NCBI GenBank assembly: GCA_002197995.1
Contig: NGZR01000001.1
Coordinates: forward strand, 9,238,001-9,302,000
Length of the DNA: 64,000 nucleotides
From: Gaeumannomyces sp. JS-464
Lineage: Eukaryota; Ascomycota; Sordariomycetes; Magnaporthales; Magnaporthaceae
Direction of reading: 5' to 3'
Positions 12,201 through 22,749 of the stretch are shown piece by piece. Numbering within the stretch: position 1 is the stretch's first letter; each line of letters starts with the position of its first letter. The notes under the pieces were generated by a model. The model saw only the letters and a list, made by a program, of their open reading frames with translations. It was not told the origin of the DNA and made no database searches. The translations under genes were made by a program, and so were the position numbers.

Positions 12201-12316
12201 GGCGACTCCCACCATCCCACCCACCCCAACCCATCACCAACCCTTCTTGCAATGTATCAACCCCCACTGGCCGCCGTTCGTGGGGTAGCGCAGTAGCGCC
12301 ACGACTCGTTGACCTT
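9261..12316. other. Long stretch without a supported gene
   Basis: About 3 kb. Only weak open frames occur; the best (10229-10537, -) is listed separately. Nothing else resembles a known domain. Composition is moderate GC without RIP signature. Confidence 0.4.
10229..10537 (-). CDS. Possible hypothetical hydrophilic ORF
   Basis: 102 codons with protein-like composition: acidic/aromatic first half (TRQGEYQEQYDWGDNPIYH, EKEPWSAERIRPENTAG) then a Ser/Pro-rich tail. It could be the C-terminal tail of a larger, otherwise lost gene, since the same strand upstream (about 10620-10740) has short coding-like stretches (VIGAIVSNGLNISY). No homology is recognised, and it may be chance. Confidence 0.2.
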   Translation of the reverse strand: MRAKNTTTANWDTRQGEYQEQYDWGDNPIYHSEGEKEPWSAERIRPENTAGSPSSPPAQSSSVVTGSAENDPTSRSRGQNSPSKSRAPCYSSSFFTSALATR

Positions 12317-12748
12317 TCAGCCGTTGCAGTGCCAGCCCGTCTGGAAGTGCCAGCGGAAGATGCCCTTGTCGTCAATGTCGCAGTAGTGCATGCCCAGGCT
12401 CTCCCCCCAGATGCAGCAGAAGACACCGTACGACTCGATCTTGGACCGGAGCTCGGCGCACAGGTCCTTGACGCGCCACTCCGACGCCCCGCCCCCGTGC
12501 TTCTGGTACCGGACGCAATGCGGCCTAGGCCACGGCGACGGGACGCCGCGAGCGCCTGGTGTGCCAAGGTCAAGAGGACCCAGGGCCCCATGGTTGCTGT
12601 TCCTCTCTGCAATATCCAGGCTGGAAGTTGGATGGCCGTGTGTGCTGTGCTTGACGGTTTTGTTTGGGTGCAGAATAAATGGTGCTCACCGGGAGACAGC
12701 GTGGAGGAGGATAACCAGATGCAAGATGCGACATGCCCATTCGAGCAT
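12317..12748 (-). CDS. Small secreted cysteine-rich protein, one intron
   Basis: Two exons, 12690-12748 and 12317-12596, joined across a 93-nt intron with donor GTGAGC and acceptor AACAG. The splice keeps phase and yields 112 residues. Exon 1 encodes a signal peptide (MLEWACRILHLVILLHAVS). The mature part is Gly/Pro-rich at first, then compact: CVRYQKHGGGASEWRVKDLC, SKIESYGVFCCIWGESLGMH, YCDIDDKGIFRWHFQTGWHC, ending CNG-stop. Mature cysteines number six, an even count compatible with three disulfides. Size, signal peptide and cysteine pattern are those of candidate secreted effectors or small antimicrobial-type proteins; I recognise no family. A nearby in-frame ATG at 12777 without a signal-like sequence is the less likely start. 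Structure is inferred from sequence alone. Confidence 0.65.
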
Positions 12749-13500
12749 ATACGCTGGCCTCCATGGTTCAGGATCGACGTCTAACTCTGGAGTTTTTAAC
12801 CTTTTTGCAGACTATCCGCGCTGTGCGGCGCTTAAAGGAAAGATACAATGTTTCTTTCCCTCGTCCGGGGAGCTCCGAGCCACGTACCCGGTGGAAACCT
12901 CTACGCAACCCCCAGGCTACCATGACCACCGGCATCACTTGGACTCAAACATAATTTAGGATTGTATAGACACCTTATTGTAGCTGGCGCTTTGAAATTC
13001 CATGCGCAAGAGACTACACTCCGGAGCCTCGTCGTTATCTAGTAGATACGTGCTTTCTGTCTATAATAGCGCACAGTATCTCCAAACCCCCAGCCCCGGA
13101 GTCGTCGGGCAAACCTGAGTTGATATACGCTCCATAGTTGAACCCGCAATAATGGGCAGAGCTCAGGGAATATCTGAGGAGAAAGCACAACTCTTACAAT
13201 AGGTACAAGAGGAGACCAGGCCAGCTCTGTTCAGTTTGTGCGTGTTTATGCAAGCTTGGACTTCCCAGGCTCTCCTTTCCCTAGTCTGGAGTCCCACAAA
13301 AGTTTTATTGGCTCTCCCTGGCTGAATATTGTGGTTGTGAAGCCCTAACTCACACTGTTGTCACCGTAGGCACAGATGTGCACCTACCTCTGGTTCTTAA
13401 GCGAAAATTCCTCACTTGTCCCTTGCCCACCTCCAGAAAAAATCCACACACACAACGTCAAAAACCTTGGCCAACCACCAACCAGGCCAACAACCAGCCA
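12749..13500. other. Intergenic, no gene seen
   Basis: Upstream of the secreted-protein gene and of the plus-strand ORF at 13501. No coding frame or repeat recognised. Confidence 0.45.
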
Positions 13501-14715
13501 TGGACCCCCGCCCGCCAACGCCCGGCTCCGGCCACCACGAAGAGGACATCCTCAACGTGAGGACGTCGAGGACGTCGAGAACATCGAGGAGGGGTGGGCC
13601 CAGAGAACCCATATATCCCGATCCAGCCGCCGACGTCCGAGTCGGACGACGACTGGATCAACGAGACGAGGTCCTCTGGGACAAGATGGCCAGAGAGGAG
13701 GCCAAGGAGGCAAGGAGCGGCGCAAGGCCCGGGCCTCTGGAGCCTCGTCGGTCCCAAAGGCTGTCCGACGAGGCGAAGAAAGAGACTAAAGCTGAGTCTG
13801 GCGCGGTGAAGAAAAGAACCAAAGCTGAGTCCGCGCGGCGGCAAAGGACGCAGCCGCCGCCACCAAGCCCAAGCCCAAGGCACAGCCCTCCCTCCCGCCC
13901 TTCCCGCCAGCACCCGTCCTCGGCAGCGCATACGCCAGGAGCAGCAGCGCCTCCGGGCATCCTCGACGGACAGGCCGCCGACGGAAAACTTCAACGCGCC
14001 CTCAACGGCCGCAGGCCAGCCCATACGGGGCTGTGCCATCCCCATAGCCTCGCTCCTGAACCCGGTGGCCGAGGCCACGAGCGACGACGCCATGTCGATC
14101 GTCGCTTTTGAACCCGGATCCCGAGGAGGGCTCGCCCTGAAAGGCGCAGCAGAAAGACCAGCTCGCCTCAGCCGCCGCCAGATTGCCCAGACCATCACCC
14201 TCTCGAGCAGCCCTGAGCCCATTCCCCCCTCCAACCCTCTCTTCGACGTACGAGGCTTTCAGCCACGTGGATCGACGGAAGATACCGTGATCGCCTGGCG
14301 GCGTCTTGTAAGAATATATCAGCGAAGAGCCCGAAGCTTCAAGATAGTGAGTATCAGTCTATGTCCGATGTTGCCTTTAATTACTGACACAGCCCTCGCT
14401 AACTTCCATTCTTGCTTAGTCACTCGAACCAAATGCTGCAACTGCCAGGAAACGGGCCATTTCAAGTCCAAGTGCACCAAGCCACATGTTTGCCTTCATT
14501 GGCAGGCGACAGCACTCTATCGGATTTCAGACTGTGTCGGACATTATACAAATCAGGAAGAGGAGACTCACGGCTTTATATCACATGTTTATCCCTTTCT
14601 GCTAGGTGCCATAATTATATCCTTTGCGCAGATCTCACACGAGGAGGAGAGGCCGAGAGAATATGTAGAGTACAAGAAGAGACTTCTTGGGACACGTCTA
14701 CCCCAAAGATCATAA
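13501..14715 (+). pseudogene. Decayed ORF with CCHC zinc knuckle
   Basis: Begins at ATG 13501 (MDPRPPTPGSG) and carries acidic, Arg/Lys- and Pro/Ser-rich low-complexity sequence spread over different frames (QPPTSESDDDWINETR in one, WDKMAREEAKEAR in another), so at least two frame breaks are likely. The final part (IASLLNPVAEATSDDAMSIV to SFKI) is one open frame up to 14346. A typical donor (GTGAGT) follows, with an acceptor TTAG at 14417-14419. Read through without splicing, the same frame gives CCNCQETGHFKSKC, a perfect CX2CX4HX4C retroviral-type zinc knuckle, and then a second, imperfect Cys/His segment (CLHWQ...DC). Splicing the 73-nt intron would put the knuckle out of frame, so either the intron is not real or a lesion lies nearby. 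Knuckle plus basic low-complexity sequence suggests a Gag-like or RNA-binding protein, possibly of transposon origin. Confidence 0.45.
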
Positions 14716-14894
14716 GAGAAAGTCGACATGTTCGACAGATGATTCCCCGACGTCGTCCCTGGCTCGCCGAAATGTCTCGAACGGAGTGACACTAGCTTGA
14801 TCCCAGAGACCACCTTGGCTCGCCATCGCCACCGATGAACCATTTACGATGCGGGTATCCGATTTCGGGCCACATTTTGTCGATCTAGTAATTA

Positions 14895-17047
14895 CTAAAC
14901 AATAGCAAAGTCGGTCCACGCTGGCTCTCCATCTGAGCCCCGCCGCAGGCGCTCGCCGTCCATCATGCCGTGTACGTAAGCTTCGCCGACGAGCCGCCAG
15001 CGCGTCCCGGCGTCGGCCCCCGTAGCTGTCAGCCGCAGCACGTAGGGCACCTGCGCGCCTGACAAAAGGGCGATCGTGTCCCCCGGACGCATGGTTGGCG
15101 GGCCCGTGGCAAGCAGGCCATCGGCGGTGAGGAAAAAGCGCTTGCCGGCGAGCGAGCGGGCAAGCGATTCGGCAAAAGAGCCTCATTCCGAATCGACGAC
15201 GCGGATTGGTTCGGCTTCGTCGGTGCGTAGACGGCGGAACCATTCGGCCACGAACTCATCGTCGTCCTCCCACGCCGCCGACGGGTCGTCCTCGCGCAGC
15301 TGCGGGTATCCGCCCGACGTGACGAGCGCGCGCATGAGAGGGTTATCGGCGTCGGCAACGACGCAGCACGGCAGGCAATTGGGGCGTGACGCGATGCCGT
15401 TCGCCGTGCGCGGGCACACACACGCCGGTATGCCCGCCTTGCGCCGTTTGCGGCGCGCGCAGGCAGCGTACTGGTCGCGGTTCCAAAAAAGGCGCGCTAA
15501 CAAAGCTTGCGCGGGGTCGCGTGGGCCCGGCGCCGGCACGGGTTGGCCACCATTCGCGCGGAAAGCCTCGGCGGTCGCGTCCCACAGCCGCGCCTCCCTC
15601 CAGAAGGCGAGGAAGTGCACGTGGTAGGCGGCCGGCAGTCTTTTCCGCATCCAGCCCACCCCCGTTAGCATGGTACGCCAAAAGGCTTCGGCCACGGTGC
15701 AGCCGTCGGCAGCCGGGTATGCGGTTCCGCCGTCGCCCAGTACTCCCCGAACATAGCGCCATACCGCCGGAAGTGCGCCCGGCGTGCGGCATTCGGGCGC
15801 CTGCGAGAGGTCCTCGGCTGTGATGGGGGCCGACAGCCAGTCCCCGACCACGGCGGCGGGCTGGCCTGCGGTTAGCAGCACAGCGGGGTCGTCGGGCGCA
15901 AAGCGGCAGCACAAGGGCGTCCCCGCGGCGGCGCGGTGGCCCTCGTAGCCGAAGCCGGTCAGTATGCTGTTAATGTCATTGTCACCCGTCGTCCAGTCCG
16001 GCACCCAGCTCGGCAGGTTGGGCGTCGACTGGTGAAGGCATTCGATAGCGGTGTAAGCGACCCGCGCTCGATAATGCGCGCGGCCGTATCGCGGAAAACG
16101 CGCGCGGGTGGCAGGCTATAGTCGGTCTCGAAGACGGGCTGGTCGTTGGCGTCGCGGTAGTCGCGGGCCACCCCATACAGGGCGTAGATGCGGTCGCGCG
16201 GATTGGTGCACGCAAATGTGTTCACCTGCAACAGGCTCTGCTCGAGCGAAAGCGTGCGTGGCTCATCGCGGTAAGCCTGCATCAGCTCCAGGTTCGAGGA
16301 CGAAGTGTCCCTGGTGCCCACTCGGCTGTGCTGAATGCGCCCAAAGCGGCATAGGTTGGCAGCGGTCGCAACCTCGCTCCAAGCAAGTCGCCACCGGCCG
16401 AGGATCACCACCGGGTCCGCGGCCGCCAGCGCGATCTCCTGGATCATCCACACCCGCGAGAAATAAGTGCGCCTGTACAGCCGGTCAAAGGCCTCCCATC
16501 GAACGTCATCTTCCGGCGGCAAGTCCGTCAGCCCGTCCTCGCGCTGCAGGTAGCAGTTGAGGACGAGGTCGGCAATCTTGTTCGGCGGGTGGTGGCCGAT
16601 CTTAGCTTGCAGCCCGGCGAAGAGGGCAATCATCTCGACGGCCGCGGCCGAGTCTGCGTCGTCCTCGCCGATGTATGCGGCCACCGTCTGCGCGGCGCTG
16701 TAAATGCGGCCCAGCAGCGGCACCTGCACGCTTTTCTCCTGCGTGTCGCGCTGGTTAATGCACAGCGCGTCAGCCCAAACGATCACGGCCTCGTCCTCGG
16801 TCTGGCGGAGGCGGCGCAAAGCGGCGGCCAGGTTCACCGTAATGGCGACGCTGTGCTCGTTGCAGTGGATAGCAACAGTGTTGTTAGGGTCACCCCACAC
16901 ATACGACAGCGCCGTATAAGACGGCAGGGTGTCCATGTCCACCTCGACGAGGCGCGTGCAGATCGGGTCGGCAAAGTCGCCGGCTTCGAGGCTAAGCAAA
17001 CGGAAAGAACCAGGCGAAGAGAGGGGCGAGTACAAAAAGCCGCTCAT
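14895..17047 (-). pseudogene. HET-domain (heterokaryon incompatibility) protein, frameshift plus stop
   Basis: HET proteins trigger regulated cell death after fusion of unlike hyphae. I start at ATG 17047 (MSGFLYSPL); an ATG six codons upstream is also possible. The HET domain is complete: YTALSYVWGDP, VIVWADALCINQRDTQEKS, IYSAAQTVAAYIGE, YFSRVWMIQEIALA and TNPRDRIYALYGVA. After IIERG the frame breaks at the C3 run 16061-16063; one base there restores VAYTAIECLHQS and PNLPSWVPDWTTG, the normal continuation. That second frame runs to a TGA at 15183-15185, but beyond it the same frame continues with coherent protein (FAESLARSLAGKRFFLTADG, VPYVLRLTATG, MMDGERLRRGS) to a stop at 14895-14897. The TGA is compatible with a C-to-T change of CGA. 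Expected intact length is about 717 residues, normal for this family. Likely non-functional as sequenced. Confidence 0.9.
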
Positions 17048-18134
17048 TGTGACGTATTTACGCACACAGCTAGCTGGCGAGCAATGCGGACAAGTTTGTG
17101 GTGTACTTGGAGGACAATTTATGGAATCCGTCGGGGAGCATCTGTCGCACTATTTAGGTAGGTAGGTAGGCATCTAAAAAGCGAAGCTCCCCCGCAGGAG
17201 CGGAAAGCTTTTAAATGGTTTATACACCCGTTTAAACACCTCCTTTCTCGTTTGAATTGGCCGGTCGGCCAGAGGCGGTCGGCACTCTTGACTGGCTGTG
17301 AAAGGTCGGGTGCTGTGCTGATCCAGAGCCCTGCATATCGCTCGACGACTGCACATCTCATTGATTGCCTCGTCTCAGAGGCTCAGTCAACTGGGAGCGG
17401 AATCGCGCATGTACCTTTTTTCCCCAGGGGCGGAGGTGGACGAGACCCAGCCGCGCCGACAAACAAGATGTTCGTCTTCCTGGCAGCCCCTGGCGGCGGA
17501 AGCACATCCCTGATTGCTGATCGTTTTACCCCCCGAATCTCCAATTAGCGAGCCCGGGCTCGCCAGGCCCGGCACAACGTCGATGGTGAATGGGGACGGA
17601 CAGCGGTCGGCCGACGTGGAACCGTCTGCCGGAAGGTGGGATCTCTGGCGGAACTGTAGCGGCGCGCTCGGCGACATCGTGCCTAATCGATCCTTGGCCT
17701 CGAACAGCTCGTCCGGGCCGCCGCGCGAGAACACCGGCGGTCTTGGCCAGCGGCCGTTTTCCTTTGTCTTCGTCTCTATTGCAAGGCCCTGCGGCGGAGG
17801 GGGTACTCGTGGGACGACTACGTCCTCGTCGCCGTCCCAGGTCTGTCTGCCGCGGCGCAACCCCTTTCCTTGCTGGATGGTCAAGATGCCAATTGACAAC
17901 TCCACGGCTGTCGCCCACCAAACCAGTGCTGCCTGGCCGTCGCAGTCGAGCGCTTCGGTTACGGTGCGCGGTCGCCGGGCTGTGAGGCCTCGGCAGCCGG
18001 GACCACGCGGCCCCTGCCCTCCTCAACACGGCCGGCAGCTTCTCGCTGACGGCAACCAGCTGGTCTAAAACAAGCTTCGCGCCAACGCTGCTGCGCCTGC
18101 CGCTCGGGCCGTGGACGCGCCACCGACCACCGCA
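17048..18134. other. No confident gene; weak minus-strand frame
   Basis: A short AGGT microsatellite lies at about 17155-17170. The minus-strand frame 17387-17905 (VELSIGILTIQ, then a charged tail with PPPPQGLAIETKTKENG) resembles the last helix and cytoplasmic tail of a rhodopsin-fold protein. The rest of such a gene is not found upstream, so it may be a remnant or chance. Confidence 0.3.
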
Positions 18135-18693
18135 ATGATGATCCGCGCCTCTCCCGTCCTCCGAGCCGCCGTCGGCGCGCAGGCCCGTTCGGCCTCGGTC
18201 CTGCAGCGGCGGGCCGCCGCCGGAGTCGCGATCACGCCGCACCAGCGCCGCGCCTACGCCTACGGCAAGAACGAGAGCCTCGAGAGCCGCAACAGTAGGA
18301 GCAATTACTCGAGCAGCGCCAACGACGGCCTCGAGGGCGCCACCGGGAATGGTCCGACGGTGCAAAACCCGCCTCCGCCGAGCGGCAAGGAGCCGCCCAC
18401 GAGCAGGTGAACAATTGCTTTCCAAATTGTTTTTTTATTTTTATATATATATATATATTTTTTTTACCGATGATGCCAGGAATGAAACTGACAGTCGGCG
18501 CGACAACAGGCCCGCCTACATGGTCGCCATCGGAGGCGCCGTCCTGGTCCTGGGATACTACTTCGCCACGCTCACGTCGAACCCCGGCAGGGCGGTGCTG
18601 AAGCAGGACAAGGCAGACGGGTCGCTCGGCAGGGGAGGCGCGTCCGAGTCTCACCCGGCCAGCCGGGGGGCTGGAGCGACGAGCAGACAGTGA
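18135..18693 (+). CDS. Small mitochondrial-type single-pass membrane protein
   Basis: Two exons, 18135-18406 and 18495-18693, with an 88-nt AT-rich intron (donor GTGAAC, acceptor CTGACAG) whose removal keeps phase; the product is 156 residues. The N-terminus is rich in Arg, Ala and Ser without acidic residues (MMIRASPVLRAAVGAQARS...), typical of a mitochondrial targeting presequence, and HQRRAYAYGKNE may mark the processing region. The linker is Asn/Ser/Pro-rich (SNYSSSANDG, TVQNPPPPSGKEPP). Exon 2 opens with RRDNRPAYMVAIGGAVLVLGYY, a single transmembrane helix, and a short polar tail follows. The pattern matches small conserved, uncharacterised fungal mitochondrial membrane proteins. Role unknown. 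This is one of the few genes here without a lesion. Confidence 0.75.
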
Positions 18694-18986
18694 AAAAAAA
18701 AGCCGATGCGGCACATGTTCTGGCTGGGAGGAGGGATGGGGAAGAACAAGGGTTGGAACACCCCACTTGGGCAAATGCGATGGAGGCAAAGGAGCTTGGC
18801 CTTCTGTCCTGCCAAATCACCAGTAAAAGAGATTGAGGCGTCGAACGTACCTGAGGATAGTTTTGGGCGGCGGTGATCAATCTAAACCGATTGTTTCCGC
18901 AGTCGCATGGAAAAGCGCTCCCCTTTGGCATGGAAGCGAGATTCCTGACAAACAACACCACGGCCCGGTGATGTCTCGTATGGACA

Positions 18987-19596
18987 TCAAGCCTCCCTCC
19001 CTCGCTCGGCGTTGGAAACGACCCCTTCGTCCCGCGCCTTGCACACACGGCCTCGGGCCTCCAGCCGTCCGCGTCCATGACGAAGGCGGCGTGGTAGAAG
19101 TCGCCGTGCCGCGCGGCCGCGCAGCCCGGGCGCGCCGTCGCACCTCCCGCCGTTGGCTGTGCCGCCGCGTAAACTAAAAACAGCCGGACGCCTCCTCACG
19201 GGTGGTCGCGTTGAAGGCGACGTGCGCGCCCCGCTCCGGTGGGTGGGCCGCGTCGCCGTGCTCCGAGACGTCGAGCAGCTCGTCCGTCGCGTCGGGGCCA
19301 TACCCAGCGTCCTCGGGGGGTTTGGGTTGTGTGCGCGCGGTGGTGGCGTCGTCGTCGATCTGTACCGACTGGCCGTCGTCAGGGGATGACGAGCCGTACA
19401 CGAGCCCCAGGCCCGACGGGGCGAGCGCGACGCTGTAGAAGCGGCGTGACGCGTCAACGTCGCGCACGCCCATGGAGATGAGGCCCAGCGGGCGGGGGTG
19501 GGGAAACCCCGGCTGACGGCCACGCCAGGGAAGATCACGTGATGGACCATCCTCAGGGCCGCAGTTGATTTTCGATTGTGCCAGATTCGGCTCCAC
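18987..19596 (-). pseudogene. VOC (glyoxalase/bleomycin-resistance fold) protein, broken
   Basis: Vicinal-oxygen-chelate fold protein of the small fungal glyoxalase-like type. The open frame from 19596 has the first beta-alpha-beta unit (LGLISMGVRDVDASRRFYS, LGLVYGSSS) and a linker ending ELLDVSEHGDAAHPPERG and HVAFNATTREE, then stops at 19174-19176. The rest of the domain is present in two other frames: NGGRCDGAPGLRGRAA (the usual AxGGxxxGxPGxR motif), then HGDFYHAAFVMDADGWRPEAVC (the usual YYAAFVxDPDGxxxEAV, with the metal-ligand Glu). Two frame breaks therefore lie between about 19175 and 19090. The true start is uncertain. Family assignment rests on order and spacing of these motifs. As sequenced it cannot make a complete VOC domain. 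Confidence 0.65.
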
Positions 19597-20159
19597 CCGC
19601 TCGATCCATGGAAGGGATCTATCCCTGCGCTATGTGACCCGACACTTATTTTGAGCCGCAGAGACGGAGAGCCCATCCATTTGTGTATCCCTTTGAGTGC
19701 GACCAGACCTCGGGGTGAAGATCATTTTGTTCTGGTCGATTAAAAGCCGTAATTTTCTCGGTACTTGGACTCCAGTATGGGTACGCGGTAAAATAGGTAG
19801 CGCTGTCAGTTGGGTCTAGAGGTTTGCCCCGTTTACAAGCAGTTTTTGGTATGCAAACCTGTATTCTCCAGCATTTTTAACACTGTGGGCCCCCATTTCC
19901 ATTTTCGTTTTCCGAGGCGTTGTCGCACTTGAACGGATCGACGGGTTTTTGAACTTTTGGAGCCCGCTCCTTCATCTGCTGAGCGGAAATCGAATGAGTC
20001 TCAGTATGTCTTGGGGAGTACGCCACAAGCGCCGTCACGTGCTGTGGGACACCACGTGACCAAGTGGTCTCCTTACTCTCGCCAGCCTGCCCTTCTTGAC
20101 CCCTCCCCGCCACGGACTCCGAGAGCGACCCCGCCTTATATGTCCAGCTTCCTGCGAGG
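19597..20159. promoter_or_regulatory. Upstream region of JmjC gene with two CACGTG sites
   Basis: Two perfect CACGTG E-boxes at 20036-20041 and 20053-20058, 17 bp apart, lie about 100-125 bp before the JmjC start at 20160. A TATA-like TTATAT sits at about 20137. bHLH factors bind CACGTG; any role here is inference. Confidence 0.35.
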
Positions 20160-22093
20160 ATGAGTTCCTCGGCCCCTCACTGCCGACCCGACTCTTCCGA
20201 ACAAGTCGAGGACGAACAGCTCCTGTTGAGCCCCGATCAGGCCGAGTCGATCGAGGCCTTCCGCCGAGATGTGCGCCGCTGCGAGACCGACAAGGACAAG
20301 TTCCGTCTGTGCGCCGAGGCGCGCGGCCGGCTCCTGGAGCAGCACACGAAAGTCGAGCTGCTGATCGCCCTCTTTGAGCGGGTCATGCTGGCCGAGTGTC
20401 CCGGCTACCGGAGCTGCAAAAGCAAGAGGAGCAAGGAAAACGCGGGGGACGAGTGGGATCGCTTCATCGGGGTCGCGGCGAGCGGGTCCGACGTTATCCA
20501 AAAGTGCCTCCCGCACCTCAAGGCCGTGAGCGTCCGCTGGGGACGAGAGAGGCTCCAGCACTACGGCTGGCCGGCCAGGGGTGGCTCTTTTGCAAAAAGC
20601 TCGGCGCCGTCGCCAACAGGATGGCGTGGCTCGAGTTCGTCATCAAGGCGAACCGGCTCCTGCTACGGAGAGCGCAGATGGAGGGCAGGTTTCGGAGGCG
20701 CGGTATCCGCGAGTCTCCTAATCCGCTCGACCTGGTCGAGTTGGAAAACCTTGGACGATGGACGGCCGAAGGTCCATACGTCAAGGACAAGGACCCCGAG
20801 AACGCCGTCCTGCCGTTCGAGGAGCTGTCTGCCGGAGACCTGCTGTCTTTTGGTTATGGCTTGGACAAGTACGGACTCATGGTCCGACGTCAGTTCGGCC
20901 ACTCCAGCCCAGCCAGCCCGGCGGTTTCGGACTTGGGCGGGGCTGTTGAGAAGACCTGGGATGCTGTTCTGGCATCTGGAGAGCACGATTCCGGGCTTCC
21001 TGCCCCCCTGGATAGTAGTGAGAGCAGCATACTCTCCAGCTATGTCGAGTCGCCTGCCGATCCCTGCGCTCCTCCTTCTCGACTGCCGACTCCACTGAGT
21101 TCGCCGCCAGATTCCCCTCCCCGTCGTGCGACGACACAGGAACCTGTCGAGACAGTCCCTGGCGGTGATGACGGCTCCAACGGCGGTCTTCCTGAGGATA
21201 AACGATGCATGCGGATTCCACGCTCCCCACAAACGCCACGTGACGTTGCTTTTGATGGCGGGACATGGGCAGACAGCACACCGGCCGCCGATGAGTGCGC
21301 CACGAGCACCGCGTCTCTCGCGCGGCTCCGCCCGCGCCAAGACAAGCCGGGCTACCGCGAAGCACCGCCGAGGCACGCCAAACCGGCAGGTCGCCGGCCC
21401 GCGCCGCCGGCCCTGGATCTGCCGACGAAGCGATGCTGTGCCCCAGAAGTACCGCCGGAGCTCCTCGTCGTCCTAGACGGCTGGGGTGCCTCGGCGACGG
21501 GGCGGGTCCTGCGTACGTTCTTGTCTCCGGACGTGCCCCTCGAGAACATGTGTCCCATCCACCTGAGGAGGTTCGCCGAGGCAGCCAAGTCGTCTCCCGG
21601 CGCCGAGACGGTTTTCCATTTCCAGGCCGACTGATTCGACAGACTCGCGGGTTCCCGCCGGCGACGCGCTTCGCTTTCGGATCTCTCGGAAGTTGGCGTT
21701 GGCCCCCCAAAACGGCCCCGGCTCGACGAGCAGCATGCGCCCGCCTCCGGTCCAAGTGCACGCCCGACAGCCGATCTGATTCGCCACGAAGCCTACCGCC
21801 AGCGAGCGCTCGCAGAATTGGCGACGACGCGGCACAGACCGGACTCGTGGGGAAGGAAAACGGACGAGCTGGTGTCCCAAATCCTGCACCGGAGCAGGTC
21901 TCCTACCCACGGAGAGGCATACTTTTTGAGCGGAGAGGAGGCGGTGCAGAGAGTAAAGCTCGGGCTGCTCGACGCGCCCGTTTTCACTCAAGGCCAGCAG
22001 CGCTTCCGGTGGCCGGGCAGGCACCGGCCGATCGAGCAGCTGTTTCGCTACATGGGAGATTTGGGGCTCGACCGCGAAGTGTCCGTGCGGGTG
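20160..22093 (+). pseudogene. JmjC-type gene, 5' part (interrupted by 11 kb insertion)
   Basis: N-terminal two thirds of a large fungal protein whose C-terminal JmjC domain lies at 33150-34149. Starts MSSSAPHCRPDSSEQVEDEQ. A helical region (SPDQAESIEAFRRDVRRCET, LLEQHTKVELLIALFERVML) leads to HYGWPAR, where the frame shifts in the G4 run 20578-20581 and continues as WLFCKKLGAVANRMAWLEF. The middle is Pro/Ser-rich. After FHFQAD an in-frame TGA (21632-21634) interrupts, but the same frame stays open and coherent beyond it: a nuclear-localisation-like PPKRPRLDE, then HEAYRQRALAELATTRHRPDS and FRYMGDLGLDREVSVRV, ending exactly at the insertion. The GTG CGG GTG codons at 22085-22093 are nearly repeated as GTA CGG GTG at 33150-33158. 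The uninterrupted protein would be about 950 residues. Confidence 0.75.
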
Positions 22094-22095
22094 TA

Positions 22096-22137
22096 CGTCA
22101 GTGCAAAGCTCAAACTGGGCAACAACGATTTTGTCTC
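22096..22137 (+). repeat. Left terminal inverted repeat of 11 kb insertion
   Basis: 42 bp beginning CGTCAGTGCAAAGC. It matches the reverse complement of 33108-33150 except for one T/G, one missing T and one G/T. The dinucleotide TA precedes it. Confidence 0.8.
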
Positions 22138-22579
22138 CACAATTTTGATAGGTGAACGGCAGGTGCGGGGCAGCGCCAGCCAATCAAAATATGGCAGACA
22201 ATTCCCACAGATTAAATCGATTAATTCAATTCTAGGCCGCTTTTTTTCTAAATCTTACCACTAATAGCAATAACCTGCGGTACGTATTACGACCTATTTA
22301 CCTACGCGCAACGATTATAATTAATTGATTTTTGCATATTTGGAATTTACGGATCGCGCGTTTTCGCGCGCGCTATTTTTCATTTTGTTACAGTTATTTT
22401 TCGTTGAAATATTAGCGCCGAAATATTTGCTAATAAATTTGTATGGGATAGATTCGCGATAGGTCGCTCGTCGAACAAAGCCGCGCCTAAGGCCACCCGC
22501 TCGCGCTTGGGCGCCAAATCGGTTACACCGGTTAACACGGGTGGCAACCAGTTTACGGCGTTATCCGACGATAACTTTT

Positions 22580-22749
22580 TGATAAAGGTGCGCGATAACA
22601 GGCACCCGAAGTGATTGGTGATTGTTCCTTGGCTACTTTACTGGATCGCGGGCTAAGGCGCGCGCAAGCCAAAATACCAGGGCCAATGCATAGGCCTAAA
22701 GCTGTGGGGCACCAGTTGCCACCCACGTGATTCCAGGCCACCTTTAACA
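22580..22749 (-). repeat. Copia-1 LTR (left, element 3' end)
   Basis: 170 bp, plus-strand TGATAAAGGTGCGCG...CCTTTAACA. Differs from 27779-27948 only or almost only by G/A and C/T changes, including four G/A differences in the first 8 bases. Confidence 0.85.

Noticed and set aside
17387..17905. Possible C-terminal end of a rhodopsin-fold gene
   Set aside because: Only one helix-like segment plus a polar tail; the upstream helices were looked for on the same strand and not found.
17526..18425. 299-codon minus-strand open frame
   Set aside because: Antisense to the small mitochondrial protein gene over much of its length, Arg/Ala/Gly-rich, no domain; GC-rich shadow.
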